Positions 19,817 through 28,720 of a stretch of DNA of 64,000 nt are shown one piece after another. Origin of the DNA: DATFVA01 sp963745945. Lineage in GTDB: Bacteria; Bacteroidota; Ignavibacteria; Ignavibacteriales; Ignavibacteriaceae. Both the position numbers and the translations under genes were made by a program. The stretch covers positions 558,001 through 622,000 of the forward strand of contig CAVUZG010000004.1 of assembly GCA_963745945.1 (NCBI GenBank). Direction: 5' to 3'. The notes beneath the pieces were generated by a model. That model did not search any database, was not told where the DNA came from, and saw nothing but the letters and a program-made list of their open reading frames with translations. Each line of letters begins with the position of its first letter. Positions within the stretch are counted from its first letter, which is position 1.

Positions 19817-21607
19817 TCAGAATGTCCGATCTTTTGAAACACCTTTGAATGAAATCTTTACAACTGTTCCATTGTTGGACTTAATATCTATTTTACCTGA
19901 CATTTGTCCTGTAAGTGAAGTGACTAATTGTAATCCAAGTGAATCCGTATTTTCTATGTCAATATCTTTGGGAAATCCTATCCCATCATCTTTAACAATT
20001 ATCTGGTAATCCTCTCCATCCTGAAATAATTGAACTAAAATTTCTCCCTTCCCTTTTCCCTTGAAAGCATGTTTTATGGCATTGGAGATAAGTTCATTAA
20101 TTATTAAACCGCAAAGTATTGACTGATCTATTTCAAGAAAGATTTCTCCAACTTCACTACGAATGTTTATTCTATTTAGCTGGGACTGATATGATCTGAA
20201 GAGATCTTTTGTCAGGGATTGTATATATTCTGAAAAATTAATTTTATCCAGATCCGGCGATTGATATAATTTTTCATGTATCAAAGCCATTGACCTTATT
20301 CTGTTCTGACTTTCCTTAAGTATTTCCAATACCTTTTTATCAGTTATATAACCGGCCTGAAGATTTAAAAGACTGGAAACTATTTGAAGATTATTCTTGA
20401 CCCGGTGATGAATTTCCCTTAATAGAACAATTTTTTCTTTAAGGGATTCATGAATTTGTTCCTGTGCTGTTTTTCTTTGAGATATTTCTTTTTTTAACTC
20501 TTCATTTGCAATTGAAAGTGCTCTAGTTCTCTCTTGTACCATTTTTTCAAGTTGTAACTTTGTTTGTTCAAGATTGTCCAGGGCGGCTTTTCTTTGTGTA
20601 CTATCTCTTAGTACTGCAAGTCCCCCAACAACTTTTTCTTCCTTATCGTAAATAGGTGAGTAATGCGCTTCCACAAAATATTCTTTATCACTTTTAAAAT
20701 CTTTTAAAATTTTCCCCCGTGCAATTATACGATTACCCTTAAGTGCACTTCTGAAATATTCTTCCTCCCCATTTGAAAAGAATGAATGCAATACTTCTTT
20801 TAATTTTTTACCGCTTGCCTCTGATTTCTTTATCCCGGATATCCTTTCCATACCCGGATTCCATCTGGTAAGTTCAAGATTACGGTTGAAAGCAAAAATT
20901 CCATCTATGCTGCTGTTAAGTAACCTGTCGGAGAAATCTTTTTCAACCATTATAACTTCAGCAGCTTTTTTTCTTTCCTGTATTTCTTTAACAAGCGCAT
21001 AAAAAACTATCAAAAATATTATAAGGCTTATTACTGTGCCTATAATTATAGTTATAAAAGTTTCCCTGACTGAGCTGATTATTTCCTGGTCCCATCTTTC
21101 AAGTGCTTTATATTCAGAAGATTTCATCGCGGAAACAAATGAGAAAATCCTGTTCATTATGTCACCACCAATTCTCATTTTGTATCGATTGATAGTGCCT
21201 TTATTATCGCCAAGTTTCTTTAACTCAATAGTATTAGTAAGAACATCCAGCCTTGAATTAATCAAATCAGATAGAGTATCTACAGAGTTTAATTTATCCT
21301 GATCATTTGCAGTAAGGTTTTTTAAACGATCCAAATTTAAGATAATATTGTCTTTAGCATTTAAAAACGGTTGCAGGTAGTGTTCTTCACCAGTTATAAG
21401 AAATGATCTTTGACCTTCTTCGGCACGACTTAGAACAGAAATAATTTCTTCTAGATTATTTAAAATTTTGTAAGTATTGCCCCTGCTTTCAGCAGCAACA
21501 TAGACATCATCAAGGTTCCTGTATGATTCTATTCCGATGCCGACAATAAGTACCAGAATAAAAATAAATCCTAACCTTACTATCCGAATATCATATAAAG
21601 GTCTCAT
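19817..21607 (-). CDS. CHASE3-PAS sensor histidine kinase (HisKA_2 type)
   Basis: A 596-residue inner-membrane sensor. Helix 1 is at residues 10-27; a CHASE3-type helical periplasmic sensor (SRAEEGQRSFLITGEEHYL) covers about 30-180; helix 2 is at 184-206. A PAS domain spans ~225-340 (GIFAFNRNLELTRWNPGMERISG), and a coiled coil spans ~345-395. The DHp segment REIHHRVKNNLQIVSSLLNLQ (His400/401) is of the HisKA_2/HWE-like type. The ATPase domain is intact, with an N box (INELISNAIKH), a G1 box (VKDDGIGFP) and SLGLQLV. No response regulator lies beside it, so its partner is unknown. The last gene before it on this strand is the smORF at 22089, 480 bp away. Confidence 0.92.
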   Translation of the reverse strand: MRPLYDIRIVRLGFIFILVLIVGIGIESYRNLDDVYVAAESRGNTYKILNNLEEIISVLSRAEEGQRSFLITGEEHYLQPFLNAKDNIILNLDRLKNLTANDQDKLNSVDTLSDLINSRLDVLTNTIELKKLGDNKGTINRYKMRIGGDIMNRIFSFVSAMKSSEYKALERWDQEIISSVRETFITIIIGTVISLIIFLIVFYALVKEIQERKKAAEVIMVEKDFSDRLLNSSIDGIFAFNRNLELTRWNPGMERISGIKKSEASGKKLKEVLHSFFSNGEEEYFRSALKGNRIIARGKILKDFKSDKEYFVEAHYSPIYDKEEKVVGGLAVLRDSTQRKAALDNLEQTKLQLEKMVQERTRALSIANEELKKEISQRKTAQEQIHESLKEKIVLLREIHHRVKNNLQIVSSLLNLQAGYITDKKVLEILKESQNRIRSMALIHEKLYQSPDLDKINFSEYIQSLTKDLFRSYQSQLNRINIRSEVGEIFLEIDQSILCGLIINELISNAIKHAFKGKGKGEILVQLFQDGEDYQIIVKDDGIGFPKDIDIENTDSLGLQLVTSLTGQMSGKIDIKSNNGTVVKISFKGVSKDRTF

Positions 21608-21894
21608 TTATAATATTTTGATGTTTATATTGTTCAATATGTTCCCTGTCTACGGGTTCCAATGTGATAAAATTCATCAATTTGCCTTAACAAAGTTTAT
21701 AAATTCTTGTAATAAAAAACAGGCAAGGATAAATATATGTAAACAGCATACGATGATCACGTCGTTAAAGTTAATTTTATGCTAAAAAGGACAGAAATTC
21801 GTAAACTACAAATATGATAAAGAAAGGATTCATTGATAGACACCAGGACAAAAATATTTATACATTTTATATTTACATCAGTTAGATAGAATAT

Positions 21895-22020
21895 TATCTT
21901 AGCAGTACCCCAAAAAATTAGTCCTAATAAATTCTGATCCTTTCAAAGGGTCCTCCCCTGCCCTTTGATGGTAAACGGATCGCGCCCAGTGTTTTCCCAA
22001 CACTGGGTTGTTTTTTTTAT
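21895..22020 (+). ncRNA. Candidate standalone small RNA with C-rich hairpin loop
   Basis: In a gene-free stretch with only minus-strand genes downstream, two perfect hairpins occur in tandem. Hairpin 1 (21943-21968) is TCAAAGGG / CCCTTTGA with loop TCCTCCCCTG. Hairpin 2 (21985-22007) is CCCAGTGTT / AACACTGGG with loop TTCCC, followed by TTGTTTTTTTT, a textbook intrinsic terminator on the plus strand. AT-rich TAGAAT/TATTAT sequences near 21885-21898 could be a -10. The loop contains CCTCCCC, complementary to Shine-Dalgarno sequences, as in some regulatory RNAs. The 5' end is a guess. No known RNA family is recognised. This is inference from structure only. Confidence 0.5.
21985..22018 (+). terminator. 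Strong intrinsic terminator
   Basis: A 9-bp perfect stem (CCCAGTGTT / AACACTGGG) with a 5-nt loop is followed on the plus strand by TTG and eight T. No plus-strand protein gene ends nearby, which is the main reason to propose a small RNA here. Confidence 0.88.
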
Positions 22021-22088
22021 AAGCACATTTAATCTAATAACGGTCGTGGCTGTGCAGTTTTACGCCAGGCGTTGGTGTTGTATAAGTA

Positions 22089-22202
22089 TTAAAAACCTGA
22101 TTGATCATAGGAAAGAATTCCTTTGATTACACATCTTACAAAAAAAACTGAACCTATTGTAGAGGCTAACAGAATAGTGAAGAAGATAATTGACCAAAGC
22201 AT
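22089..22202 (-). CDS. 37-residue single-helix membrane peptide (smORF)
   Basis: A short ORF starts at ATG 22202 and ends at TAA 22089. GGAG lies 7 bp upstream of the ATG, a good ribosome-binding site. The product MLWSIIFFTILLASTIGSVF continues with VRCVIKGILSYDQSGF: one hydrophobic helix (about residues 3-22) with a positively charged, short C-terminal tail. This resembles small inner-membrane peptides attached to larger complexes. I do not recognise a family. It is isolated, between the RlpA gene and the histidine kinase gene on the same strand. Confidence 0.5.
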   Translation of the reverse strand: MLWSIIFFTILLASTIGSVFFVRCVIKGILSYDQSGF

Positions 22203-22309
22203 AATAAGTCTCCGTAAATAATGTTCTAAAGATTGGAAGTTCATATTATCTGAATATTATGCTATTGTTATCTGTCTATTAAGTTTGGAAGGAAAGTAAT
22301 TGAGTAAAT

Positions 22310-22780
22310 TTATTTTTCATTTCCCCATTTCAGCACATCAACCTGAACTTTTGCAATTCCGCTTGTAAGCATATCAAGTTCTTCGGCAGCTTTTTTCGAG
22401 AGGTCAATTATTCTGCCGTTAAAATCAGGTTTCCTGTCGTTTATTCTAACAATTACAGTTTTCCTGTTAGAAAGATTTTTTACCCGTACAACTGTTCCGA
22501 AACTATAAGTAGGATGAGCCGCAGTTAATTTATCCTGATCAAAAACTTCCCCATTTGCAGTTTTTTTTCCCTGAAATTTATCTGAATAATATGAAGCCAC
22601 TCCCACCCTTGATTCAAGCACATCCGAGTAATCATTAACCGGGGGATTTTTGTCGTAACGATTTTCTATTTCATCTTCGTTTGAATTGTCATCACTATGT
22701 CGTGATGGAAAACGCGTACTCGAAGCACACCCATAAAAACTAATAATTAAAAATAAAAATATTCCTGTCAGTTTTACCAT
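22310..22780 (-). CDS. RlpA-family lipoprotein (septal ring lytic transglycosylase-like)
   Basis: A 156-residue protein. The signal peptide ends in a lipobox (SFYGC, Cys18), so it is probably an outer-membrane lipoprotein. The double-psi beta-barrel RlpA domain covers ~58-150: VGVASYYSDKFQGKKTANGEVFD, GTVVRVKNL, VIVRINDRKPDFNGRIIDLSKKAAEEL. The Glu in ANGE and Asp in INDR are the positions linked to activity in lytic members. There is no SPOR domain, unlike E. coli RlpA, so septal targeting by denuded glycan is not expected from the protein itself. It starts 10 bp after the rsmE stop and is probably co-transcribed. Confidence 0.9.
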   Translation of the reverse strand: MVKLTGIFLFLIISFYGCASSTRFPSRHSDDNSNEDEIENRYDKNPPVNDYSDVLESRVGVASYYSDKFQGKKTANGEVFDQDKLTAAHPTYSFGTVVRVKNLSNRKTVIVRINDRKPDFNGRIIDLSKKAAEELDMLTSGIAKVQVDVLKWGNEK

Positions 22781-22789
22781 AATATTTAA

Positions 22790-23482
22790 TCAAATCAATG
22801 AGGCACATTTAATAATTGCTGTTTCACTGCGCAAGCGGTGGTCCCCTAAATTATAAAATTCAGCATCACTGAAAAGTGATTTCTCCAACTCAGTAAAATC
22901 TCCTTCAGGTCCGAAAATAAAATAATATTTTTCCCTGGAGTCAGAATCTGCAAAATGAAACCTTTCGTTTGCATCCTGTGAAAATAGTATTTTTCTGCCT
23001 TCAAGTTTTGCTAATTCTTCAATTGAGGAATTAACTTCTAAATTCGGGAGAAAACATCTCAGTGATTGCTTCATCGCCGCCAGAAGAATTTTCTCCCATC
23101 TATCCGGTTTATTACTTTTTTTAATAGTTCTTCCCGAATCAAAAATGATAAAATTTGTTATTCCAAGTTCGGTACATTTTTCCAGCGCAAATTCAAACCG
23201 GTCAGGATTTTTTAATTTCGGAATACAGAAAATCAAATTTCGAAATTTATTATCGTACTTAAATTCTTCTGAAATTTCCGCATCGATAGAAAGATCATCA
23301 ATATTGTTAATTATTGATTTGAAGATTGATCCTTTACCGTTTGTTATAAATATTGCATCCCCAGGGGAATGACGCATTACTTTTACTATATGTTTTGCTT
23401 CCTCTCCTGTAATAGTGATTTTGTTATCATCAAAAAAAGACGAAGAAGAATAGTAAAGTTCAATATTAGTTAACTGTTTCAT
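22790..23482 (-). CDS. rsmE: 16S rRNA (uracil-1498-N3)-methyltransferase
   Basis: A 230-residue SPOUT-class methyltransferase. The N-terminal PUA-like part has EAKHIVKVMRHSPGDAIFITNGKG. The knotted C-terminal domain has KCTELGITNFIIFDS, RWEKILLAAMKQSLRCFLP, FGPEGDFTELE (SAM-binding loop) and LGDHRLRSETAII. All RsmE signatures are present and the length is normal. It methylates U1498 in the decoding region of the small subunit. It lies between the Omp85-like gene (17 bp upstream) and the rlpA-like gene, probably in one operon. Confidence 0.96.
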   Translation of the reverse strand: MKQLTNIELYYSSSSFFDDNKITITGEEAKHIVKVMRHSPGDAIFITNGKGSIFKSIINNIDDLSIDAEISEEFKYDNKFRNLIFCIPKLKNPDRFEFALEKCTELGITNFIIFDSGRTIKKSNKPDRWEKILLAAMKQSLRCFLPNLEVNSSIEELAKLEGRKILFSQDANERFHFADSDSREKYYFIFGPEGDFTELEKSLFSDAEFYNLGDHRLRSETAIIKCASLI

Positions 23483-23499
23483 TTCTGGGTATATATTTT

Positions 23500-24834
23500 T
23501 TAAAATGATGCTGAAACGTTAAAAATAAATTCAGTATTCAGGTATTCATCAAGCCCAACCTCCAGCCTGACAACATTATAAGGTAAAATTAACAATGTTA
23601 TTCCACCGCCATAACCAGATCTTAAATCATTCATTGAAAGAGCTTCACCTCTGAATTTTGTTGTCCCTACATCGCCAAAAACTTCAGTATAAAGAGCTAC
23701 CCTGTATGATAACAATTCCTTCGGAATAATCGGAATAAAATTAAGATCAATATTTATGTCCTTCAAAAGCGGGTAATATAATTCCAAAGATCCTATATAA
23801 TAATTATTTCCTTCAAGCTGTTCTGAGTAATGGCCTCTTATTCTTTCGTCGAAACCAATGTAAGATAAATCATAATACGGAATTAATTTTCCTCCGGTTA
23901 ACCTGGTTGTTAATCTCCATTTTCCATGTAGATCACCAATCAATTTCATGTACTCACGGAAATCAAAACGCAATATCTGATAATTAATTCCATCTACACC
24001 TAATCCTTTAAACTCAATAGATGCCGCACCTAACAAACCACTCTTTGGAAATTGAGCCAGATCTCTGGTATCATAGGAGTATGCTGCAGCAATCGAGGGG
24101 GAATGATCAATTCTTGAATCTGAAGCAGAAATACCTTTAATATAAACCGGGGTTTCAACGTATGTATATCCCAGAGTTAAAGATAAACGATTGAATAGAC
24201 CAAATCTTTTTCCAATTTCTACAGAGCCAGAAATAAATTTCTGATCAAATTCTCCCCTGTATAATAATGCTGCAATATTACTTTTATTTGCAACCGTCCC
24301 GTAGTTTGCAGTCAGGTTTATTAAAATGTTTTCATCTTTAATAAAGTATGGATCAACATAGCGTAGCCTAAGAAAAGGATTATACCCGAGTGCGCCGCTT
24401 AATGAAAGTGTTTCGTTCTTACCCTGAAAATTTTTTACGACTAAAATTGCACCGTATGATAATTTTTTCCAATCATTATCCCTCAGCTCAACAAAAGGCA
24501 CCGGATAAATGTACCATCCTTCTTCAACTGAAATGATAACTATATTTTTTTTATCAAGCGTTATTGGGTAAACGTCAACATGATTAAATATTCCTAAACT
24601 ATAAATTCTTTCCTTATTATATTTTGCCACTTCCGGAGTTAGTGTGTCTCCTAAAGAAAAAGTTAATTCCTTTTCGACGATATAATTTTTTGTTGTCTCA
24701 GTACCCTTAATATATATTGAATCAACAATTAGTGAATAATTATTTGAATATCTAATCGTATCCTGCTGTTGAGCAAATCCATCTGGAAGGGAAATTAGAA
24801 TAAGAAGCAGGCAATAATATTTCATAAATCTCAT
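23500..24834 (-). CDS. Omp85/BamA-family outer-membrane protein with one POTRA
   Basis: A 444-residue protein with a signal peptide (to about residue 22, DGFAQQ). One POTRA domain spans ~30-110 (VDSIYIKGTETTKNYIVEKELTFSLGD, YSLGIFNHVDVYP), then a D15-type 16-strand barrel covers ~120-444. This barrel includes YSYDTRDLAQFPKSG and IGFDERIRGHY, matching the RGF/RGY lid motif region. With a single POTRA it is too short for BamA (five) and nearer to TamA-like or small Omp85 proteins; its substrate is unknown. It is the first gene of the group rsmE-rlpA. Confidence 0.85.
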   Translation of the reverse strand: MRFMKYYCLLLILISLPDGFAQQQDTIRYSNNYSLIVDSIYIKGTETTKNYIVEKELTFSLGDTLTPEVAKYNKERIYSLGIFNHVDVYPITLDKKNIVIISVEEGWYIYPVPFVELRDNDWKKLSYGAILVVKNFQGKNETLSLSGALGYNPFLRLRYVDPYFIKDENILINLTANYGTVANKSNIAALLYRGEFDQKFISGSVEIGKRFGLFNRLSLTLGYTYVETPVYIKGISASDSRIDHSPSIAAAYSYDTRDLAQFPKSGLLGAASIEFKGLGVDGINYQILRFDFREYMKLIGDLHGKWRLTTRLTGGKLIPYYDLSYIGFDERIRGHYSEQLEGNNYYIGSLELYYPLLKDINIDLNFIPIIPKELLSYRVALYTEVFGDVGTTKFRGEALSMNDLRSGYGGGITLLILPYNVVRLEVGLDEYLNTEFIFNVSASF

Positions 24835-24846
24835 TAGTATTGATTC

Positions 24847-24888
24847 GAAATAAAAAACGGTTCGCGGATTTTTTACTCCACGAACCGT
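24847..24888 (-). terminator. Intrinsic terminator of gcvP
   Basis: On the minus strand a 12-bp stem (ACGGTTCGTGGA / TCCGCGAACCGT, one G-U pair) with an 8-nt A-rich loop is followed by TTTTTATTT. It lies 20 bp after the gcvP stop and before the Omp85-like gene, ending the gcvP transcript. Confidence 0.92.
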
Positions 24889-24907
24889 AATATTAGATAA
24901 ATTATTT

Positions 24908-27808
24908 TCAGGAAACCGGTTCTTCAGTATAATCAGAAATCGGGTTACAACTGCATATTAAGTTACGATCACCGTAGGCGCTGTTTACCCTTCCAACTGC
25001 AGGCCAGAACTTATTTTTTCTTGTCCACCCCAAAGGATAACCAGCTTTAACTCTGGAATACGAATGCTTCCATTCATCTGAAATCAGAACTGAGAGTGTA
25101 TGCGGAGAATTTTTTAATACATTATCATTCTGATCTGATTTACCTTCTTCTATCTCCTTAATTTCTTCTCTAATGGAAATCATTACTTCACAAAATCTAT
25201 CAAGCTCAGCTTTTGATTCACTCTCAGTTGGTTCTATCATTAAAGTTCCGGCTACAGGAAATGAAACAGTTGGAGCATGATAACCATAATCCATCATTCG
25301 TTTAGCGATATCTTCAACTTCAATTTTAGCAGTATTTTTAAAATTTCTCATATCAAAAATTAATTCGTGCGCCACTCTTCCCTGCGTTCCTACATAGAGA
25401 ACCTTAAAGAACGGTTCCAATTTTGCTTCAATATAATTTGCGTTAAGTATCGCGACTTCAGAAGCTTTTTTCAATCCATCTGTTCCCATCATTTTAATAT
25501 AGGCATAAGAGATTACAAGAATACTGGCACTTCCCCAGGGAGCTGAGGATACTGCAGTAATTCCCTTATTGTGTTCAAGTTCCACAACCGGATGCTGTGG
25601 AAGGAATGGAACAAGATGTGATGCTACTGCAATTGGTCCCATACCCGGGCCACCGCCGCCATGAGGAATGCAAAATGTTTTATGCAGATTAAGATGACAA
25701 ACATCAGCACCAATAATTGCGGGACTTGTTAATCCAACCTGAGCATTCATGTTTGCTCCATCCATATAAACCTGTCCCCCATTTGCATGAATTATATCAC
25801 ATATTTCACGAATTTTTTCTTCGAATACTCCATGAGTTGAAGGATAAGTAACCATCAAAGCGGAAAGATTATCTTTATTTGCTACGGCTTTCTGTCTTAA
25901 ATCATCAAGATCAACATTGCCTTTGTTATCACATTTGGCAACAACCACTTTCATTCCAGCCATTACCGCACTTGCAGGATTGGTTCCGTGAGCAGAAGAT
26001 GGTATTATTACAACGTTACGATGATTTTCTCCCCTGTTTTTATGAAACTCCCTGATAACCATCAGGCCTGTGTATTCACCCTGCGCACCGGAATTAGGCT
26101 GCAGAGAAACTGCAGCGAATCCTGTAATCTTAGTCAGTTGAGCTTCAAGCTCTTTAAATAATTGTTTGTATCCTTCAGTTTGGTAGAAAGGTGCGAATGG
26201 ATGAATCTTACTGAATTCAGGCCAGGTTACCGGCAGCATTTCAGTTGTTGCATTCAGTTTCATAGTACAAGAGCCGAGAGGAATCATAGAATGAGTCAGT
26301 GAAAGATCTTTATTTTCAAGATTTTTCATATACCTTAACATTTCTGTTTCCGAGTGATATGTATTGAAAACGGGGTGTGTTAGGTATTCACTTACCCTTC
26401 TGAATTTTTCAGATATTTCAATTTGAATTGAACCAGCTTCCTTCTTGAGTAAAGAGGAGTCGGTTTTTCTTCCGGCAATCTTAGCAAATACATTAATGAT
26501 TTCAATAATATCTTCAATATCCGTTTTTTCACCAATGGATATTCCAATTGAATAATTTGCGAAATATCTGAAATTTAATTTTTGTTTTTCAGCTTCTTTT
26601 CTGATTTCATCAATTTTATTTTTCTCACCAGATGAAAAATTAATTTTTAATGAATCAAAATAATTCTCATTAACCTGGTTATATCCCAAGGATTTTAAGG
26701 AATTATCAAGAATTTTTGTTAATTGATGTATCCTCTCAGCTATTGATTTAATACCTGCCGGACCATGATAAACAGCATACATTGCAGCCATAATAGCCAG
26801 TAAAACCTGTGCAGTACAAATATTGCTGGTGGCTTTTTCCCTGCGAATATGCTGCTCTCTAGTTTGAAGAGCCATCCTGTAGGCCAGATTTCCCTGAGCA
26901 TCAATTGTTGCCCCGATTATTCTACCGGGAATATTTCTTTTAAATTCATCTCTCGTACTAAAAAATGCAGCATGAGGACCGCCATACCCCATGGGAACAC
27001 CAAACCTCTGTGAATTCCCAACAACAGCATCAGCACCAAATTCCCCGGGGGGGACTAGTATAGCGAGGCTCATCAAATCAGCAGCTACAACACAAAAAAT
27101 ATTTTTTTCTCTTGCCAGGTTAAACAACCCATTATAATCATAAATCTCACCAGATTCAGATGGATATTGTACCAGTATTCCGAATATATCATCAGATAAA
27201 TCAAGTTTTTTATGGTCTCCGATTCTTAATGAGATTCCCTGTGATTCCGCCCGGGTTTTAATAACAGCTATAGTCTGGGGGAAACATTCTTCAGATACAA
27301 AAAAAGTATTTGCCTCCTCATTCTTTTTTAATGAATGGAACATAGACATAGCTTCTGCTGCTGCAGTACCTTCATCAAGCAAAGAAGCATTTGCTATTGG
27401 TAACCCGGTTAAATCAATTATTGCTGTTTGAAAATTCATGAGAGCTTCAAGTCTCCCCTGAGCAATTTCAGCCTGGTAAGGAGTGTATTGGGTATACCAT
27501 CCGGGATTTTCAAGTATATTTCTTTGAATAACTGCCGGTGTTATTGTTTCATTATACCCCATGCCGATATAAGATTTAAATACAAAATTTTTCTTTGCTA
27601 ATTCTCTCAGGTTTTCAATAAATTTATTTTCAGAAACAGGTTCTCCTAAATCAAAGGTTTCTTTTAATCTTATCTGGGGTGGTATAGTTTGTTCAATTAA
27701 TGTATCTAATGAGTCAACTCCTATTACTTTCAACATCTCTTCAATTTCTTTATCATTCGGACCAATATGCCTGTTCACAAATTTATCGGGATGTTCAAGA
27801 TTATTCAT
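24908..27808 (-). CDS. gcvP: Glycine dehydrogenase (decarboxylating), single-chain P protein
   Basis: A 966-residue P protein of the glycine cleavage system. It decarboxylates glycine with PLP and passes the aminomethyl group to lipoylated H protein. N-terminal HPDKFVNRHIGPND and YTPYQAEIAQGRLEALMNFQT are typical of the long fused form (gcvPA+gcvPB). The C-terminal half has LHKTFCIPHGGGGPGMGP with the PLP lysine. I use the ATG at 27808; an upstream TTG at 27838 would add 10 residues unlike the family. gcvT and gcvH are not in the window. It is 124 bp after rnc, so it probably has its own promoter. Confidence 0.97.
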   Translation of the reverse strand: MNNLEHPDKFVNRHIGPNDKEIEEMLKVIGVDSLDTLIEQTIPPQIRLKETFDLGEPVSENKFIENLRELAKKNFVFKSYIGMGYNETITPAVIQRNILENPGWYTQYTPYQAEIAQGRLEALMNFQTAIIDLTGLPIANASLLDEGTAAAEAMSMFHSLKKNEEANTFFVSEECFPQTIAVIKTRAESQGISLRIGDHKKLDLSDDIFGILVQYPSESGEIYDYNGLFNLAREKNIFCVVAADLMSLAILVPPGEFGADAVVGNSQRFGVPMGYGGPHAAFFSTRDEFKRNIPGRIIGATIDAQGNLAYRMALQTREQHIRREKATSNICTAQVLLAIMAAMYAVYHGPAGIKSIAERIHQLTKILDNSLKSLGYNQVNENYFDSLKINFSSGEKNKIDEIRKEAEKQKLNFRYFANYSIGISIGEKTDIEDIIEIINVFAKIAGRKTDSSLLKKEAGSIQIEISEKFRRVSEYLTHPVFNTYHSETEMLRYMKNLENKDLSLTHSMIPLGSCTMKLNATTEMLPVTWPEFSKIHPFAPFYQTEGYKQLFKELEAQLTKITGFAAVSLQPNSGAQGEYTGLMVIREFHKNRGENHRNVVIIPSSAHGTNPASAVMAGMKVVVAKCDNKGNVDLDDLRQKAVANKDNLSALMVTYPSTHGVFEEKIREICDIIHANGGQVYMDGANMNAQVGLTSPAIIGADVCHLNLHKTFCIPHGGGGPGMGPIAVASHLVPFLPQHPVVELEHNKGITAVSSAPWGSASILVISYAYIKMMGTDGLKKASEVAILNANYIEAKLEPFFKVLYVGTQGRVAHELIFDMRNFKNTAKIEVEDIAKRMMDYGYHAPTVSFPVAGTLMIEPTESESKAELDRFCEVMISIREEIKEIEEGKSDQNDNVLKNSPHTLSVLISDEWKHSYSRVKAGYPLGWTRKNKFWPAVGRVNSAYGDRNLICSCNPISDYTEEPVS

Positions 27809-27932
27809 ATTTTTATTTCTCTTAAAAAAATTAATCAAAAAAATATTTAGACTTACTAAAATAAGGAATGTTTTATATCTATAAAATGTTAAAAATAAAG
27901 GAATGGGAGAGAGGATTTAAATAATCTATAAA

Positions 27933-28718
27933 TCAATTTCCGTTACGCTGAAGGATTTTAGTCATCGCTGAATGTGCTGCATTTTGTTCAGCAGTTTTTT
28001 TATTACGCCCTTTTCCAATACCATAGGCTTCACCATTTATCTCCACCTGTATAGTAAAAGTGCGGTCATGCTGAGGACCTTCTTCATTAACAACAATATA
28101 AAGGGGGTTTTCAAACTTATTTGCCTGAGCATACTCAAGAAGCTGACTCTTATAATTTTCATCCACCAGGTGTTCACCTTCTTTTGCACTCGGTTCAATC
28201 AGATTTTTTTTAATGAAACTTTTTGCACCGTCTAAACCGTTATCGAGATAAATTGCCCCGATAAGAGCTTCAAAAGCATCTGCTAAAACAGTACGTGAAC
28301 CATAAGTAAACGTGGAAGATAAATTTTTACTTACAAGAAGAAAACGTGACAGGTTAATTCTTTCAGCACCATCTGCCAGGGCTGTACGATTAACTAATTT
28401 AGCTCTGACTTTTGTTAAGAATCCTTCATTTTCTTCAGGGTAAACCTCAAACAAATATTCAGCTACAGTCAGATTTAATACTGAATCACCTAAAAATTCC
28501 AGTCTTTCATTTGAGACTTCAAATCCCGGGTGCTGTTCCAGGAAGGAGCGATGCATTAGCGCCTGTATATAATACGATTTATCTTTAATTGAAACACCGG
28601 TTACCGATTCCAATTCACTAAATTTACGATGTGTAAGTAATTTTGAAAAGTACCTTGTTTGTTCCCGTGCTTGTCTCTGTTTTAATCTTTCAAGCAGCCA
28701 GGATAATAACTGCCCCAA
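27933..28718 (-). CDS. rnc: Ribonuclease III
   Basis: A 261-residue enzyme that cuts double-stranded RNA in rRNA and mRNA processing. The RNase III signature NERLEFLGDSVLNL (about residues 84-97) and the second acidic patch (DAFEALIGAIYLD) form the metal site. A dsRNA-binding domain follows (NYKSQLLEYAQ to the end). The start is TTG at 28718, supported by GGAG 7 bp upstream and an in-frame stop just before it; the first ATG would remove essential sequence. It begins 2 bp after the fabF stop, so it is translationally linked to the fab operon, a common arrangement. Confidence 0.96.
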   Translation of the reverse strand: MGQLLSWLLERLKQRQAREQTRYFSKLLTHRKFSELESVTGVSIKDKSYYIQALMHRSFLEQHPGFEVSNERLEFLGDSVLNLTVAEYLFEVYPEENEGFLTKVRAKLVNRTALADGAERINLSRFLLVSKNLSSTFTYGSRTVLADAFEALIGAIYLDNGLDGAKSFIKKNLIEPSAKEGEHLVDENYKSQLLEYAQANKFENPLYIVVNEEGPQHDRTFTIQVEINGEAYGIGKGRNKKTAEQNAAHSAMTKILQRNGN

Positions 28719-28720
28719 AA

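Noticed and set aside
21537..21785. Plus-strand ORF of 82 codons across the histidine kinase start
   Set aside because: It overlaps the kinase coding start antisense, has no ribosome-binding site and no recognisable product; the kinase reading is certain.
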